Assembly (NCBI RefSeq): GCF_025628985.1
Contig: NZ_JAOTEM010000001.1
Span: 372,001 to 436,000, forward strand
Reading direction: 5' to 3'
Source: Chryseobacterium edaphi
GTDB taxonomy: Bacteria; Bacteroidota; Bacteroidia; Flavobacteriales; Weeksellaceae
DNA length: 64,000 bases
A program made the position numbers and the translations under genes. Under the pieces are notes generated by a model, which searched no databases, was not told where the DNA came from, and worked only from the letters and a program-made list of their open reading frames with translations. Below are positions 28,579 to 37,304 of this stretch, in pieces. Position 1 is the first letter of the stretch, and the number at the start of each line of letters is the position of its first letter.

Positions 28579-28620
28579 AAACTCAACCTCAACCTTGATC
28601 TCAACCTTTGCCTCAAACTT
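28579..28620. repeat. Telomere-like low-complexity array R6, copy 1
   Basis: Degenerate units of CTCAACC / CTTGATC / CTCAACCTTTGC. It lies 33 bases upstream of rnz and just before its promoter box. A related array lies at 63478-63514. Confidence 0.6.
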
Positions 28621-28626
28621 TTATCG

Positions 28627-28634
28627 TACATTTG
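28627..28634 (+). promoter_or_regulatory. -7 promoter box TACATTTG before rnz
   Basis: Exact TAnnTTTG, 19 bases before the TTG start of rnz. Confidence 0.6.
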
Positions 28635-28653
28635 CTCGTAATAAACTATTGAT

Positions 28654-29568
28654 TTGAGTACTTATTTAACCATTTTAGGCTTTAATTCAGCAATTCCTAC
28701 CATCAACACGTCACCAACATCTCAGCTTCTAGAAATGGAAGAAAGATGTTTTCTGATTGATTGCGGTGAGGGAACGCAGGTACAGCTGAGAAAAGCAAAA
28801 GCAAGATTTTCAAAAATCAATCATATATTTATTTCCCATCTTCATGGCGATCATTGTTTTGGTTTGCCGGGACTGATTGCGTCTTTTCGTTTGTTGGGAA
28901 GAGAGGTTCCGTTGCATGTTTATGGTCCGAAAGGAATTAAAAAAATGCTGGAAACCATTTTCACGATTACGGAAACCCATCGTGGTTTTGAAGTAATTTA
29001 TCATGAATTGGATAAAGATTATTCAGAAAAAATTTATGAAGACAATAGAGTAGAGGTTTACACAATCCCTTTGGATCACAGAATTTACTGTAACGGTTAT
29101 CTTTTTAAAGAAAAAACGAAAGACAGACATTTGAATATGCAGGAAATTTCAAAATATAAAGAAATAGAAACCTGCGATTATCACAATTTAAAAGCCGGAA
29201 AAGATTTTGAATTGAGCGATGGATATGTTCTGAAAAATGAAATTCTGACGACAGAACCTGCGCAACCTGTTTCATATGCTTTTTGCAGTGATACAAGATA
29301 TTTGGAATCTGTAATTCCGATCATTAAAAATGTTACTGTTTTGTATCATGAGTCTACTTTTTTGCATGATCTGAAAGAAATGGCAGATTACACGGGTCAC
29401 ACCACAGCTTTGGAAGCTGCGAGAATTGCCAGAAAAGCTGAAGTTGAAAAGCTTATTTTAGGTCATTTTTCTAACAGATACGGCGACTTGACTGTTTTTA
29501 CGGACGAGGCACGAACCATTTTTCCAAACACGTTTTTACCGAAAGCTTTAGAAGTTGTGAAAATTTAA
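28654..29568 (+). CDS. rnz: Ribonuclease Z
   Basis: Metallo-beta-lactamase-fold endonuclease that trims the 3' end of pre-tRNA. 304 residues. The start is TTG at 28654, giving MSTYLTILGFNSAIPT, which aligns with the usual N-terminus; no ATG is available before the core fold. Zinc motif HLHGDHCFGLPGL near residue 62, CGEGTQ, the tRNA-binding exosite region near residue 150-180, YHESTF and the C-terminal HTTALEAARIA and LGHFSNRY motifs are all present. Six bases separate it from the next gene, indicating an operon. Confidence 0.96.
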   Translation: MSTYLTILGFNSAIPTINTSPTSQLLEMEERCFLIDCGEGTQVQLRKAKARFSKINHIFISHLHGDHCFGLPGLIASFRLLGREVPLHVYGPKGIKKMLETIFTITETHRGFEVIYHELDKDYSEKIYEDNRVEVYTIPLDHRIYCNGYLFKEKTKDRHLNMQEISKYKEIETCDYHNLKAGKDFELSDGYVLKNEILTTEPAQPVSYAFCSDTRYLESVIPIIKNVTVLYHESTFLHDLKEMADYTGHTTALEAARIARKAEVEKLILGHFSNRYGDLTVFTDEARTIFPNTFLPKALEVVKI

Positions 29569-29574
29569 ACTGTT

Positions 29575-30345
29575 ATGTTGAATTTTGAAGAATTAAGAGA
29601 TTTTCTAAATGAAAAAGCCGATATCTACAATAATTCTGAATTCATTCAGGATGATCCTATACAGATTCCGCATCGTTTTTCTTTAAAGCAGGATATTGAA
29701 ATTGCTGGTTTTCTCGCTGCAACAATTTCTTGGGGAAACAGGAAGGCGATCATTAAATCTGCTGAGAAGATGCTCGATATAATGGGCAATTCTCCGTATG
29801 ATTTTGTGAAAAATTATTCTGAAAATGATTTGAAATCAATTGAAGGAAAAAGTATTCACCGAACTTTTAATGGTGAAGATTTTGTATATTTTATTAAGCA
29901 ATTCAACAGAATTTATAGTGAAAATGAAAGTCTGGAAAATTTATTTATTATTAAAGGTTCCGAAACCAATTTTTATCACGCTATTGAAAGATTCAGGACT
30001 GAGTTTTTGAATGTTGAGAAGCATAGAAGTCACAAACACATCAGTTCACCTTATAAAAATTCATCCTCGAAAAGAATCATCATGTTTTTGCGTTGGATGG
30101 TACGAAATGACAATCGTGGCGTAGATTTTGGCATTTGGGAGAATATTGATTCAAAACATTTATCCATACCTTTAGATGTTCATACCGGAAATATTTCGAG
30201 AAAATTAGGCTTAATTTTAAGAACTCAGAACGACTGGAAAACTGTTTTAGAACTGGATGAAATTATCAGAAAATTTGACGATCAAGACCCTGCAAAATAT
30301 GATTTTGCTCTATTCGGTTTGGGGGTAACAAAAGAATTATTTTAA
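29575..30345 (+). CDS. TIGR02757 family (DUF2400) protein
   Basis: 256 residues. Features of this family: IPHRFSLKQDIEIAGFLAATISWGNRK near residues 30-60, the SSSKRIIMFLRWMVRND segment, SIPLDVHTGNISRKLGL, and the C-terminal DQDPAKYDFALFGLGV. The fold resembles a helix-hairpin-helix DNA glycosylase C-terminal part (LDVHTGN), so a nucleic-acid role is possible but not shown. It follows rnz by 6 bases and precedes the next gene by 10. Confidence 0.88.
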   Translation: MLNFEELRDFLNEKADIYNNSEFIQDDPIQIPHRFSLKQDIEIAGFLAATISWGNRKAIIKSAEKMLDIMGNSPYDFVKNYSENDLKSIEGKSIHRTFNGEDFVYFIKQFNRIYSENESLENLFIIKGSETNFYHAIERFRTEFLNVEKHRSHKHISSPYKNSSSKRIIMFLRWMVRNDNRGVDFGIWENIDSKHLSIPLDVHTGNISRKLGLILRTQNDWKTVLELDEIIRKFDDQDPAKYDFALFGLGVTKELF

Positions 30346-30355
30346 ACAAAAAATA

Positions 30356-30886
30356 ATGAAAACATCACACGAAAGAAGAGAATCTCTGGAGAAACTTGCA
30401 GACGGAATCACCTCATGGATTGGCTCGATACCGTCTCTCATTATTCATACCCTACTTTTTATCACTTCATTTTTGCTGCCTTTCTTTGATGTTGTCGATT
30501 TTGATAAAATGTTGCTTGTGTTAACAACAGTGCTTTCTCTGGAGGCAATTTACCTTTCAATACTTATTCAGATGTCGGTGAATAAAAGTCATGAAAAGAT
30601 TGAGGATATTCAGGAAGATATTGAAGAGATCAGTGAAGATATCGAAGATATTCAGGAAGACTTAGAGGAGATCAGTGAAGACATCGAAGAGATAACAGAA
30701 GATATTGAAGATATCCAGGAAGATATTGAAGAAATTAATGATGAAGACGACGATGAAGATCATATCGAAAAAGCGAAAAAAGCGATTTTGAAAAGTAATG
30801 TAAATTCTAATAAAAACGAAATTAAATTGCTGAAAGATAAAATTCAGGAACTTCAGAATATGATTGATGATCTAAAGAAGGACTGA
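30356..30886 (+). CDS. DUF1003-like membrane protein with perfect acidic heptad coiled coil
   Basis: 176 residues. Two hydrophobic helices (about 22-45 and 52-73) resemble DUF1003, with SLEAIYLSILIQMSVNKS after the second. Residues 82-130 are seven consecutive, gapless heptads of the type I-E-D-I-Q-E-D / I-E-E-I-S-E-D. Nearly every a and d position is Ile (one Leu), and the outward positions are almost all Asp or Glu. A short acidic run (DEDDDED) and a basic helical tail (KAKKAILKSN ... LLKDKIQELQNM) follow. The coiled coil is cytoplasmic if the protein has N-in topology. Last gene of the rnz operon. Function unknown. Confidence 0.85.
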   Translation: MKTSHERRESLEKLADGITSWIGSIPSLIIHTLLFITSFLLPFFDVVDFDKMLLVLTTVLSLEAIYLSILIQMSVNKSHEKIEDIQEDIEEISEDIEDIQEDLEEISEDIEEITEDIEDIQEDIEEINDEDDDEDHIEKAKKAILKSNVNSNKNEIKLLKDKIQELQNMIDDLKKD

Positions 30887-30993
30887 TCTGATAGTAAAAA
30901 TACGTAATTTTTGTTTTTCTAAATCATATTGTAAATTTGATGTTAATTCGTAAATCTATAGACATAATCTTAATCATTTAGGATTATTTTTAT

Positions 30994-31001
30994 TATTTTT
31001 G
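30994..31001 (+). promoter_or_regulatory. -7 promoter box TATTTTTG
   Basis: Exact TAnnTTTG, 16 bases before the first choice-of-anchor L gene. Confidence 0.6.
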
Positions 31002-31017
31002 GACAAACAATTACAAA

Positions 31018-33384
31018 ATGTTAAAATATCGATCGAAAAACTACTTTAGGTTAAGTTTCTTTTTGTTATTCCTTATAAGTGCCTTTTCCAATGCACAAAC
31101 TGTAAAGCAGCGAAGATTAGAGGAAGCAAAAAATTCAAAGCCGTCTTCTTCAGCCAAAGCTGGCGATTTAATAGACGTAAATGTAACTCCTTATCCTGCA
31201 TCCAATTTTACACCAGCGCAATTGGTTACAGATGTTTTAGTGGGAAGTTCAACTTCATGTGGAACGCCAAATATTTCAAATGTTACAATTTCACCGGTTC
31301 AACCCGTAACTAATAATGAGAGATTTTGGGGATACTTTAATAAAGGTACTTCAAATTTTCCTTTTGCAGAAGGAATTGTCTTAACAACAGGTACAGCACG
31401 TTTGGCAGGAAATAACCCGGAACCGCAACTTGGGGTTGACCTTACTACGGGTACAGATACCGATCTGGAAACCGCTTTAGCAGGTAATACTCTTGATTTG
31501 GAAGATGCAGTCATTTTAGAATTTGATTTCGTTCCATCAAGTTCACAAATGAAGTTTAATTATATTTTTGCTTCGGAAGAGTATGATGGTGGATACCCAT
31601 GTCAAGGATATGAAGATGCTTTTGCTCTTCTTCTAAAACCAAATACTCCTGGAAGCACTTATACCAATCTTGCCGTATTACCAGGTGGTGCAGGACTTGT
31701 AACTGCCACCAATATTGTACCTGCGAGTTTTAGTTGTGGTCCAATCAACGCTCAGTATTATGAAACTTTATCACCTGTAAATCAAACCAATCTTTATGGA
31801 AGAACAGTGCCATTAACAGCTATGGCAACTGTAATTCCCGGACAATCTTATCATATTAAAATGGTAATGGCCGATGATAATGACGGATCTCACGATTCTG
31901 CAGTTTTCTTAGAAGCAGGCTCTTTTGATATTGGAATCAGTATTGTTGACAGTGCGGGGAACCCTGTACCTGAAACTCTGAATGTATGTGATAATACACC
32001 GCAAGCTTTGACTGCTCTTGTAGCTACAACTCCGGGAATGACTTTTCAGTGGTATAAAGACGGCGTTGCTATTCCGGGTGCTACAAGCGCAACTTACACC
32101 GCTGTAAGTCCGGGAATTTATACAGTGAAGATCATTTTACCTGGTCAAAATTGTCCTGCAGAGGCAAAAGTAACCATTATTGGTGGTACAAGTCCAGTTG
32201 TACAAAATGCCACTTTAAAACTTTGTACTACGCCGAGTGTAATAACTTTTGATTTAAATACAGCAAAACCATTAATCAGCACAACAACTGGAGCTATTTT
32301 TAAATTTTATTTGGCACAAGCTGATGCGGTAGCTGGAAATAATACCAATATTACCAATATCGCTGCATTTAACGGAAACGACGGGCAGATTCTTTATGTA
32401 AATGTTTCAAACGGAGCTTTCTGTTCTAAAGTGGCAACATTAACTTTAAGAAAAGAAGCTACACCAATAGCGGCTCTTACTTCAACTAAACTAAGAATTT
32501 GTTCTGGAGAATCTATAACTTTAACAGCTTCAGGCGGTGTAACTTATCAATGGAGTGATTTCTCAGGAAGCGGTGCAGTTCGTACGCTTTCTCCGACACA
32601 GAATACGACTTATACAGTTTATGCAATCGGTGCTCAAGGTTGTAAATCTTTACAGCCGGCTTCAGTTGTTGTAGAAGTTGTTCCTGCAATTACTTCAAAT
32701 CTTTCAGGAGGATTTATATGTTTAGGTGACAGAATCACTTTGGATGCAGGAGCCGGACCAAATTATTCTTACCAATGGAACAACGGTGAAACGGCACAAA
32801 CAGTTGCTGCAGAAGTACCGGGATTATATTCTGTAACGATCAGTAATGGTGTTTGTTCTAAGGTCTTTACAACTCAGGTTTATCTGGCAATTATTCCTCA
32901 GATTATAAAAGTTGATTATAATGAAAGCGGAACGATGGTAGTAACGGCAAGCAATCCAAGTAACGGACAATTAGAGTATTCTAATGATAACGGTGTTACT
33001 TGGCAGTCTTCAAACACCTTTACAAATGTTCCGAACAATACATTGGTTTCTATCCGAGTTAAAGTGAAAAATACAAGCTGTGTAGGTTTCTTGGAATACT
33101 TCACATTTGTGATGAAAAACGTAATTACTCCGAATGGTGATAATGTAAATGATATGATTGATTTCAGAGGAATCAGTGATCTTAAAGATTTCCAGGCAGT
33201 AATTTCAGACAGATACGGTAAAGCAGTTTTTAAAGCTGAAAAAATAAGACCTTATTGGGATGGTTTCTTCCAGGGTAAAAAGTTACCGACATCATCTTAT
33301 TGGTATCAGGTAACATTTGAAGATCCTGCAACGAAAAAACTTACTGTGAAAACAGGATGGATTTTACTTAAGAATTTTGAATAA
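31018..33384 (+). CDS. Choice-of-anchor L domain protein with T9SS type B sorting domain (paralog A)
   Basis: Secreted surface protein, 788 residues. Signal region ends SAFSNAQ (about residue 27). The choice-of-anchor L domain (about 45-310) has the hallmark runs GIVLTTG, EFDFVPSSSQMKFNYIFASEEY and GRTVPLTAMATVIPGQSYHIKMVMADD. Ig/PKD-like units follow (about 320-560, with ICSGESITLTASGGVTYQW), then another beta domain and a C-terminal type B sorting domain (NVITPNGDNVNDMIDF ... GWILLKN), the form found in gliding-associated proteins. Own promoter box and terminator. First of three adjacent paralogs. A role in adhesion or gliding is inferred from the family. Confidence 0.9.
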   Translation: MLKYRSKNYFRLSFFLLFLISAFSNAQTVKQRRLEEAKNSKPSSSAKAGDLIDVNVTPYPASNFTPAQLVTDVLVGSSTSCGTPNISNVTISPVQPVTNNERFWGYFNKGTSNFPFAEGIVLTTGTARLAGNNPEPQLGVDLTTGTDTDLETALAGNTLDLEDAVILEFDFVPSSSQMKFNYIFASEEYDGGYPCQGYEDAFALLLKPNTPGSTYTNLAVLPGGAGLVTATNIVPASFSCGPINAQYYETLSPVNQTNLYGRTVPLTAMATVIPGQSYHIKMVMADDNDGSHDSAVFLEAGSFDIGISIVDSAGNPVPETLNVCDNTPQALTALVATTPGMTFQWYKDGVAIPGATSATYTAVSPGIYTVKIILPGQNCPAEAKVTIIGGTSPVVQNATLKLCTTPSVITFDLNTAKPLISTTTGAIFKFYLAQADAVAGNNTNITNIAAFNGNDGQILYVNVSNGAFCSKVATLTLRKEATPIAALTSTKLRICSGESITLTASGGVTYQWSDFSGSGAVRTLSPTQNTTYTVYAIGAQGCKSLQPASVVVEVVPAITSNLSGGFICLGDRITLDAGAGPNYSYQWNNGETAQTVAAEVPGLYSVTISNGVCSKVFTTQVYLAIIPQIIKVDYNESGTMVVTASNPSNGQLEYSNDNGVTWQSSNTFTNVPNNTLVSIRVKVKNTSCVGFLEYFTFVMKNVITPNGDNVNDMIDFRGISDLKDFQAVISDRYGKAVFKAEKIRPYWDGFFQGKKLPTSSYWYQVTFEDPATKKLTVKTGWILLKNFE

Positions 33385-33401
33385 ATTTTTATAACATATT
33401 G

Positions 33402-33431
33402 AAAAAGACCGATAATTGATCGGTCTTTTTT
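33402..33431 (+). terminator. Rho-independent terminator
   Basis: The arms AAAAAGACCGAT and ATCGGTCTTTTT form a 12-bp stem with a 5-base loop. Confidence 0.9.
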
Positions 33432-33531
33432 GTTTCTAGGTATTATGATGAAATTTCATATTTATCATTCCACAATTTGTGTTAATAATAATATAAATAT
33501 TTCTGAATTAAATTTAAATCAAAAAAAATAG

Positions 33532-33539
33532 TATTTTTG
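33532..33539 (+). promoter_or_regulatory. -7 promoter box TATTTTTG
   Basis: Exact TAnnTTTG, 16 bases before paralog B, the same position as in paralog A. Confidence 0.6.
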
Positions 33540-33555
33540 TTAAAAATAATACAAA

Positions 33556-36500
33556 ATGTTAAATAAAAGTGCAGGAAGTTTATTTTTAGCTCTGTTTTTA
33601 GTTCTTATTGGAAATTTTACATTTTCTCAGACTAGAGAAAGAGGTAAAAGTGTGCAGAAAGCTTCTTCTCAAACAATGAAAGCGGGCGCTTTTATAGATG
33701 TAAATACAACTAATTATCCTGAGTCATCATACAGTATAACGCAATTGGTAAAGGATGTGTTAATTTCTGGCGGATCTACTTGTTCTACAGCCAATGTAAC
33801 TAATGTGGCGGTCTCTCCGAATCTTTCTACTGGTGATGTTACGAGAACATGGGGATTTTTTAATAAAGGCACTACCAATTTTCCTTTTGCAAAAGGGATT
33901 GTTTTAACAACCGGTCAGGCAAGAAAAGCAGGAAATGCTTTTATTGCAGGGCAATTGGGTGATGGTGTCGTTACTCAAGGAGATGCAGATCTTGCAGCAG
34001 CTTTAGGTCTTCCAAATAATAATCTAAAGGATGCTACATATATAGAATTTGATTTTGTACCAACTTCAACTGAAGTTACATTCAGATATTTATTTGCTTC
34101 AGAAGAATATCAGGACGGTTTCCCTTGTCAGTTTGTAGATGGTTTTGCTTTATTATTAAGAAAAGTTGGAGATCCATATACCAACTTAGCCGTATTACCA
34201 GGTGGGGCAGGACCTGTAAGTACTAAGAATATTCGTCCGTCAACCGAATCTAATGGTAATCCATTGAGTTGCGGGGCATTAAATGCTTCTTATTTCGGAG
34301 GGTATAATAATTCTGCAATCGAAACTAATTTTAATGGAAGAACTGTGCCTTTAACTGCTAAAGCGACAGTTATACCTGGTCAGACTTATCATTTTAAAAT
34401 GGTATTGGCAGATTACAATGATTCAACATATGATTCAGGTGTTTTCTTAGAAGCGGGTTCATTCGATATTGGTGTTCAGATTTTAGGGCCGACAGGAGTT
34501 CAGCTTCCGGCTTCTATCAATGTTTGTGATAATGCACCTCAAACCTTTACTGCATCCGCTCAGATTCCAAATGCAACATACCAATGGTTTTTAGGAACCA
34601 CTGCTATACCTGGAGCGACTAATGCTTCTTACACAGCAACACAACCAGGTGTTTATTCTGTTGAGGTGCTGATTCCGGGTAATTCTTGTCCGGGTAAAGC
34701 CAGCATAACTATTGTTGGCGGAACATCACCGACAGTACAAAATGCAACTTTGACGAGTTGTTATACTCCTGGAAATGCAATTTTTAATTTAACATCTGCT
34801 CAAACCTCAATAAGTACAACTCCGGGTGTGACATTTTCATATTATGTCAATCAGTCAGATGCCAATGCAGGAAATACAAGCACAATTGCTAGTCCAACAA
34901 CTTTTTCAAGTGCAGGAAATCAAACAGTTTATGTTCTAGTAAAAAGCGGATTTTGCTCTAAAGTCGCACAATTACAATTGGTAAAAGCGGCAGAAATCAC
35001 TCCTACAATAGCAACACCAACTGCCTTGACGTGTACCAATACTCAGGTTACATTAAATGCATCAACTTCAGTTTATCCTGCAGGATCTACTTTTGCATGG
35101 ACGACTACAGGAGGAAATATAGTTTCAGGAGGTACAACATTAAATCCAGTTGTAAATGCGGCAGGAACTTATATATTAACAATTTCTAATACTTTCGCTG
35201 GAAATGTTACCTGTACCGGAACAGCAAGTGTTACCGTAATAGGAGACAGCGCACCACCAGCAACGGGACTTACTGCAAGCAAACTGATAATTTGCTCAGG
35301 TGAATCTGTAACCTTAACTGCAACGGGAGGAGCAACTTACAATTGGGCAACTCTTACAGGAAACGGAGCCACTCAAACCGTATCTCCTACAGCAACGACT
35401 ACTTATTCTGTAACAGCTGTAGGTACAAACGGATGTGTTTCAACATCTCCAGCAACCATTACTATCCAAGTTTCTCAGCCTTTTACTGCTCAGAATGCAA
35501 GCCTTTTAAAATGTTATCAACAAGGGAATATCACTTATGATCTTACCTCTGCTCAAAGTCAGATAACTACGGCTACATCAGGTATCACATTTACATATTA
35601 TGTTAATCAGTTAGATGCAATTGCAGGAAATACGAGCAACATTACAGCTCCTACAACATTTCAAAGTCCGGGAAATCAGACTATTTATGTTTTAGTAAGC
35701 AATGGAGGATGTAAGTATGTTGTAAATCTACAATTATTGACAACTGCTGCAACGACATTAACGATTGCTACGCCCCAAACCATTACCTGTACAACAGCTC
35801 AGGTAACTTTGAATGCTTCAGCTTCTGTAATTCCTGCAGGTTCTACAATTGCGTGGACGACTACAGGAGGAAATATTGTTTCAGGAGGAAATACTTTAAG
35901 TCCTGTCGTAAATGCTGCAGGAACATATACGTTAACAGTTACAAATATAACACAGCCAGCAAACTTAACCTGTACATTCACCGCGACGGTTACAGTTATT
36001 CAGGATAAAGTTTTACCAGTTGCCAATTTAACTTCTACATTCCAGCAAATCTGTCCTGGAGAATCTGTGACTTTAACAGCATCGGGTGGAGCAACTTATA
36101 ACTGGGGCAACGGACTGACAGGAAATGGTCCTACGCAAGTCGTTTCTCCAACTACAAACACAACGTATTCTGTGCTTGCTGTAGGAGCAAATGGTTGCGT
36201 TTCTGCAAATCCTGCATTTATCACAATTGTTGTGGGACCGCCAACAGCTATTGTTGCCGCTTCAAAAAGTAAAATTTGCGCAGGTGAATCTGTGACATTG
36301 ACTGCAAGTGGAGGATTTACTTATAACTGGGTTGGTCTTCCCGGAAACGGAAATACGCAAGTGGTAACTCCTTCTGTTACTACAACCTATTCAGTGTTTG
36401 CATTAGGTGGAAATGGTTGTGTATCGAATACTCCAGCAACCATTACTATTGAAGTTGTTCCCGCAATTGTTTCTACATTAAAAGATGTTTACGCCTGTGC

Positions 36501-37158
36501 AGGAGATAACGGAGTCTTAGACGCAGGAGCAGGACCAAACTATACTTATTTATGGAGTAACGGTGCAACTACACAGACGATCACAACCAATATTCCGGGA
36601 TCTTACTCTGTAACGATCAGTAACGGGACTTGTACAAAACTATTTACTGCGCAACTGATCAATCCTGATCTTCCTCAGTTTACAAATGTGGTATTTGAAA
36701 ATAATGTATTGACAATTTCTGCAACAAATCCTACAGGTGGGGTTTTGGAATATTCAATTGACGGAGGTAATACGTGGCAGTCATCCAACATTTTCTATAA
36801 TGTTTTAGACAATACCAATTATAGTATCTCTGTAAAAGTAAAAGATGCAAAATGTGGTAATACATTACAATTCTTTACGTTTGTAATAAGCAATGCAATT
36901 ACTCCAAACAGTGATGGTCTGAATGATTACATTGATTTTACAGGCATTAGCAATTACAAGAATTTTGCAGCATCAATTTTTGACAGATACGGAGCAGAAT
37001 TATTTAAAGCTGATAAATCTAATTTGAGATGGGACGGTTCTTTGAAAGGAATCAATATTCCAACCGCAACATATTGGTATAGAGTTCAATGGGAAAATCC
37101 GGCCAGTAAAAAACTTGAATTAAAGTCCGGTTGGATTCTACTTAAAAACAGAAACTAG
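33556..37158 (+). CDS. Choice-of-anchor L domain protein with T9SS type B sorting domain (paralog B, expanded)
   Basis: 1200 residues, about 400 longer than its two neighbours. Signal peptide ends GNFTFSQ, then the anchor-L domain (about 45-320: EFDFVPTSTEVTFRYLFASEEY, GRTVPLTAKATVIPGQTYHFKMV). The extra length comes from internal duplication. Two similar units begin QNATLTSCY (34738) and QNASLLKCY (35491), 753 bases (251 residues) apart, each including TIAWTTTGGNIVSGG or a close form. Three Ig/PKD-like units carry C-x-GESVTLTA-x-GG. The type B sorting domain (ITPNSDGLNDYIDF ... GWILLKNRN) ends it. Own promoter box and terminator. The longer stalk probably presents the N-terminal domain further from the cell (inference). 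Confidence 0.9.
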   Translation: MLNKSAGSLFLALFLVLIGNFTFSQTRERGKSVQKASSQTMKAGAFIDVNTTNYPESSYSITQLVKDVLISGGSTCSTANVTNVAVSPNLSTGDVTRTWGFFNKGTTNFPFAKGIVLTTGQARKAGNAFIAGQLGDGVVTQGDADLAAALGLPNNNLKDATYIEFDFVPTSTEVTFRYLFASEEYQDGFPCQFVDGFALLLRKVGDPYTNLAVLPGGAGPVSTKNIRPSTESNGNPLSCGALNASYFGGYNNSAIETNFNGRTVPLTAKATVIPGQTYHFKMVLADYNDSTYDSGVFLEAGSFDIGVQILGPTGVQLPASINVCDNAPQTFTASAQIPNATYQWFLGTTAIPGATNASYTATQPGVYSVEVLIPGNSCPGKASITIVGGTSPTVQNATLTSCYTPGNAIFNLTSAQTSISTTPGVTFSYYVNQSDANAGNTSTIASPTTFSSAGNQTVYVLVKSGFCSKVAQLQLVKAAEITPTIATPTALTCTNTQVTLNASTSVYPAGSTFAWTTTGGNIVSGGTTLNPVVNAAGTYILTISNTFAGNVTCTGTASVTVIGDSAPPATGLTASKLIICSGESVTLTATGGATYNWATLTGNGATQTVSPTATTTYSVTAVGTNGCVSTSPATITIQVSQPFTAQNASLLKCYQQGNITYDLTSAQSQITTATSGITFTYYVNQLDAIAGNTSNITAPTTFQSPGNQTIYVLVSNGGCKYVVNLQLLTTAATTLTIATPQTITCTTAQVTLNASASVIPAGSTIAWTTTGGNIVSGGNTLSPVVNAAGTYTLTVTNITQPANLTCTFTATVTVIQDKVLPVANLTSTFQQICPGESVTLTASGGATYNWGNGLTGNGPTQVVSPTTNTTYSVLAVGANGCVSANPAFITIVVGPPTAIVAASKSKICAGESVTLTASGGFTYNWVGLPGNGNTQVVTPSVTTTYSVFALGGNGCVSNTPATITIEVVPAIVSTLKDVYACAGDNGVLDAGAGPNYTYLWSNGATTQTITTNIPGSYSVTISNGTCTKLFTAQLINPDLPQFTNVVFENNVLTISATNPTGGVLEYSIDGGNTWQSSNIFYNVLDNTNYSISVKVKDAKCGNTLQFFTFVISNAITPNSDGLNDYIDFTGISNYKNFAASIFDRYGAELFKADKSNLRWDGSLKGINIPTATYWYRVQWENPASKKLELKSGWILLKNRN

Positions 37159-37163
37159 ATATC

Positions 37164-37189
37164 AAGGTCTCCTAATTGGAGACCTTTTT
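37164..37189 (+). terminator. Rho-independent terminator
   Basis: The arms AAGGTCTCC and GGAGACCTT form a stem with a 5-base loop, followed by TTT, directly after paralog B. Confidence 0.88.
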
Positions 37190-37280
37190 AATTTTAAACA
37201 AGAAACGCACGAAATTTTTCAAGATTTCCCAATTATTTTAAAATATGGCACTTATTGGTATTATTTATTTAAAAAAATGC

Positions 37281-37288
37281 TAAATTTG
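37281..37288 (+). promoter_or_regulatory. -7 promoter box TAAATTTG
   Basis: Exact TAnnTTTG, 16 bases before paralog C. A TTG at 37255 lies 23 bases upstream. Confidence 0.6.
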
Positions 37289-37304
37289 TTGAAACAAAAT
37301 TATT

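Noticed and set aside
30599..30745. A 21-base periodic repeat considered as a CRISPR array
   Set aside because: Units are contiguous with no spacers, in frame, and translate to a heptad coiled coil.
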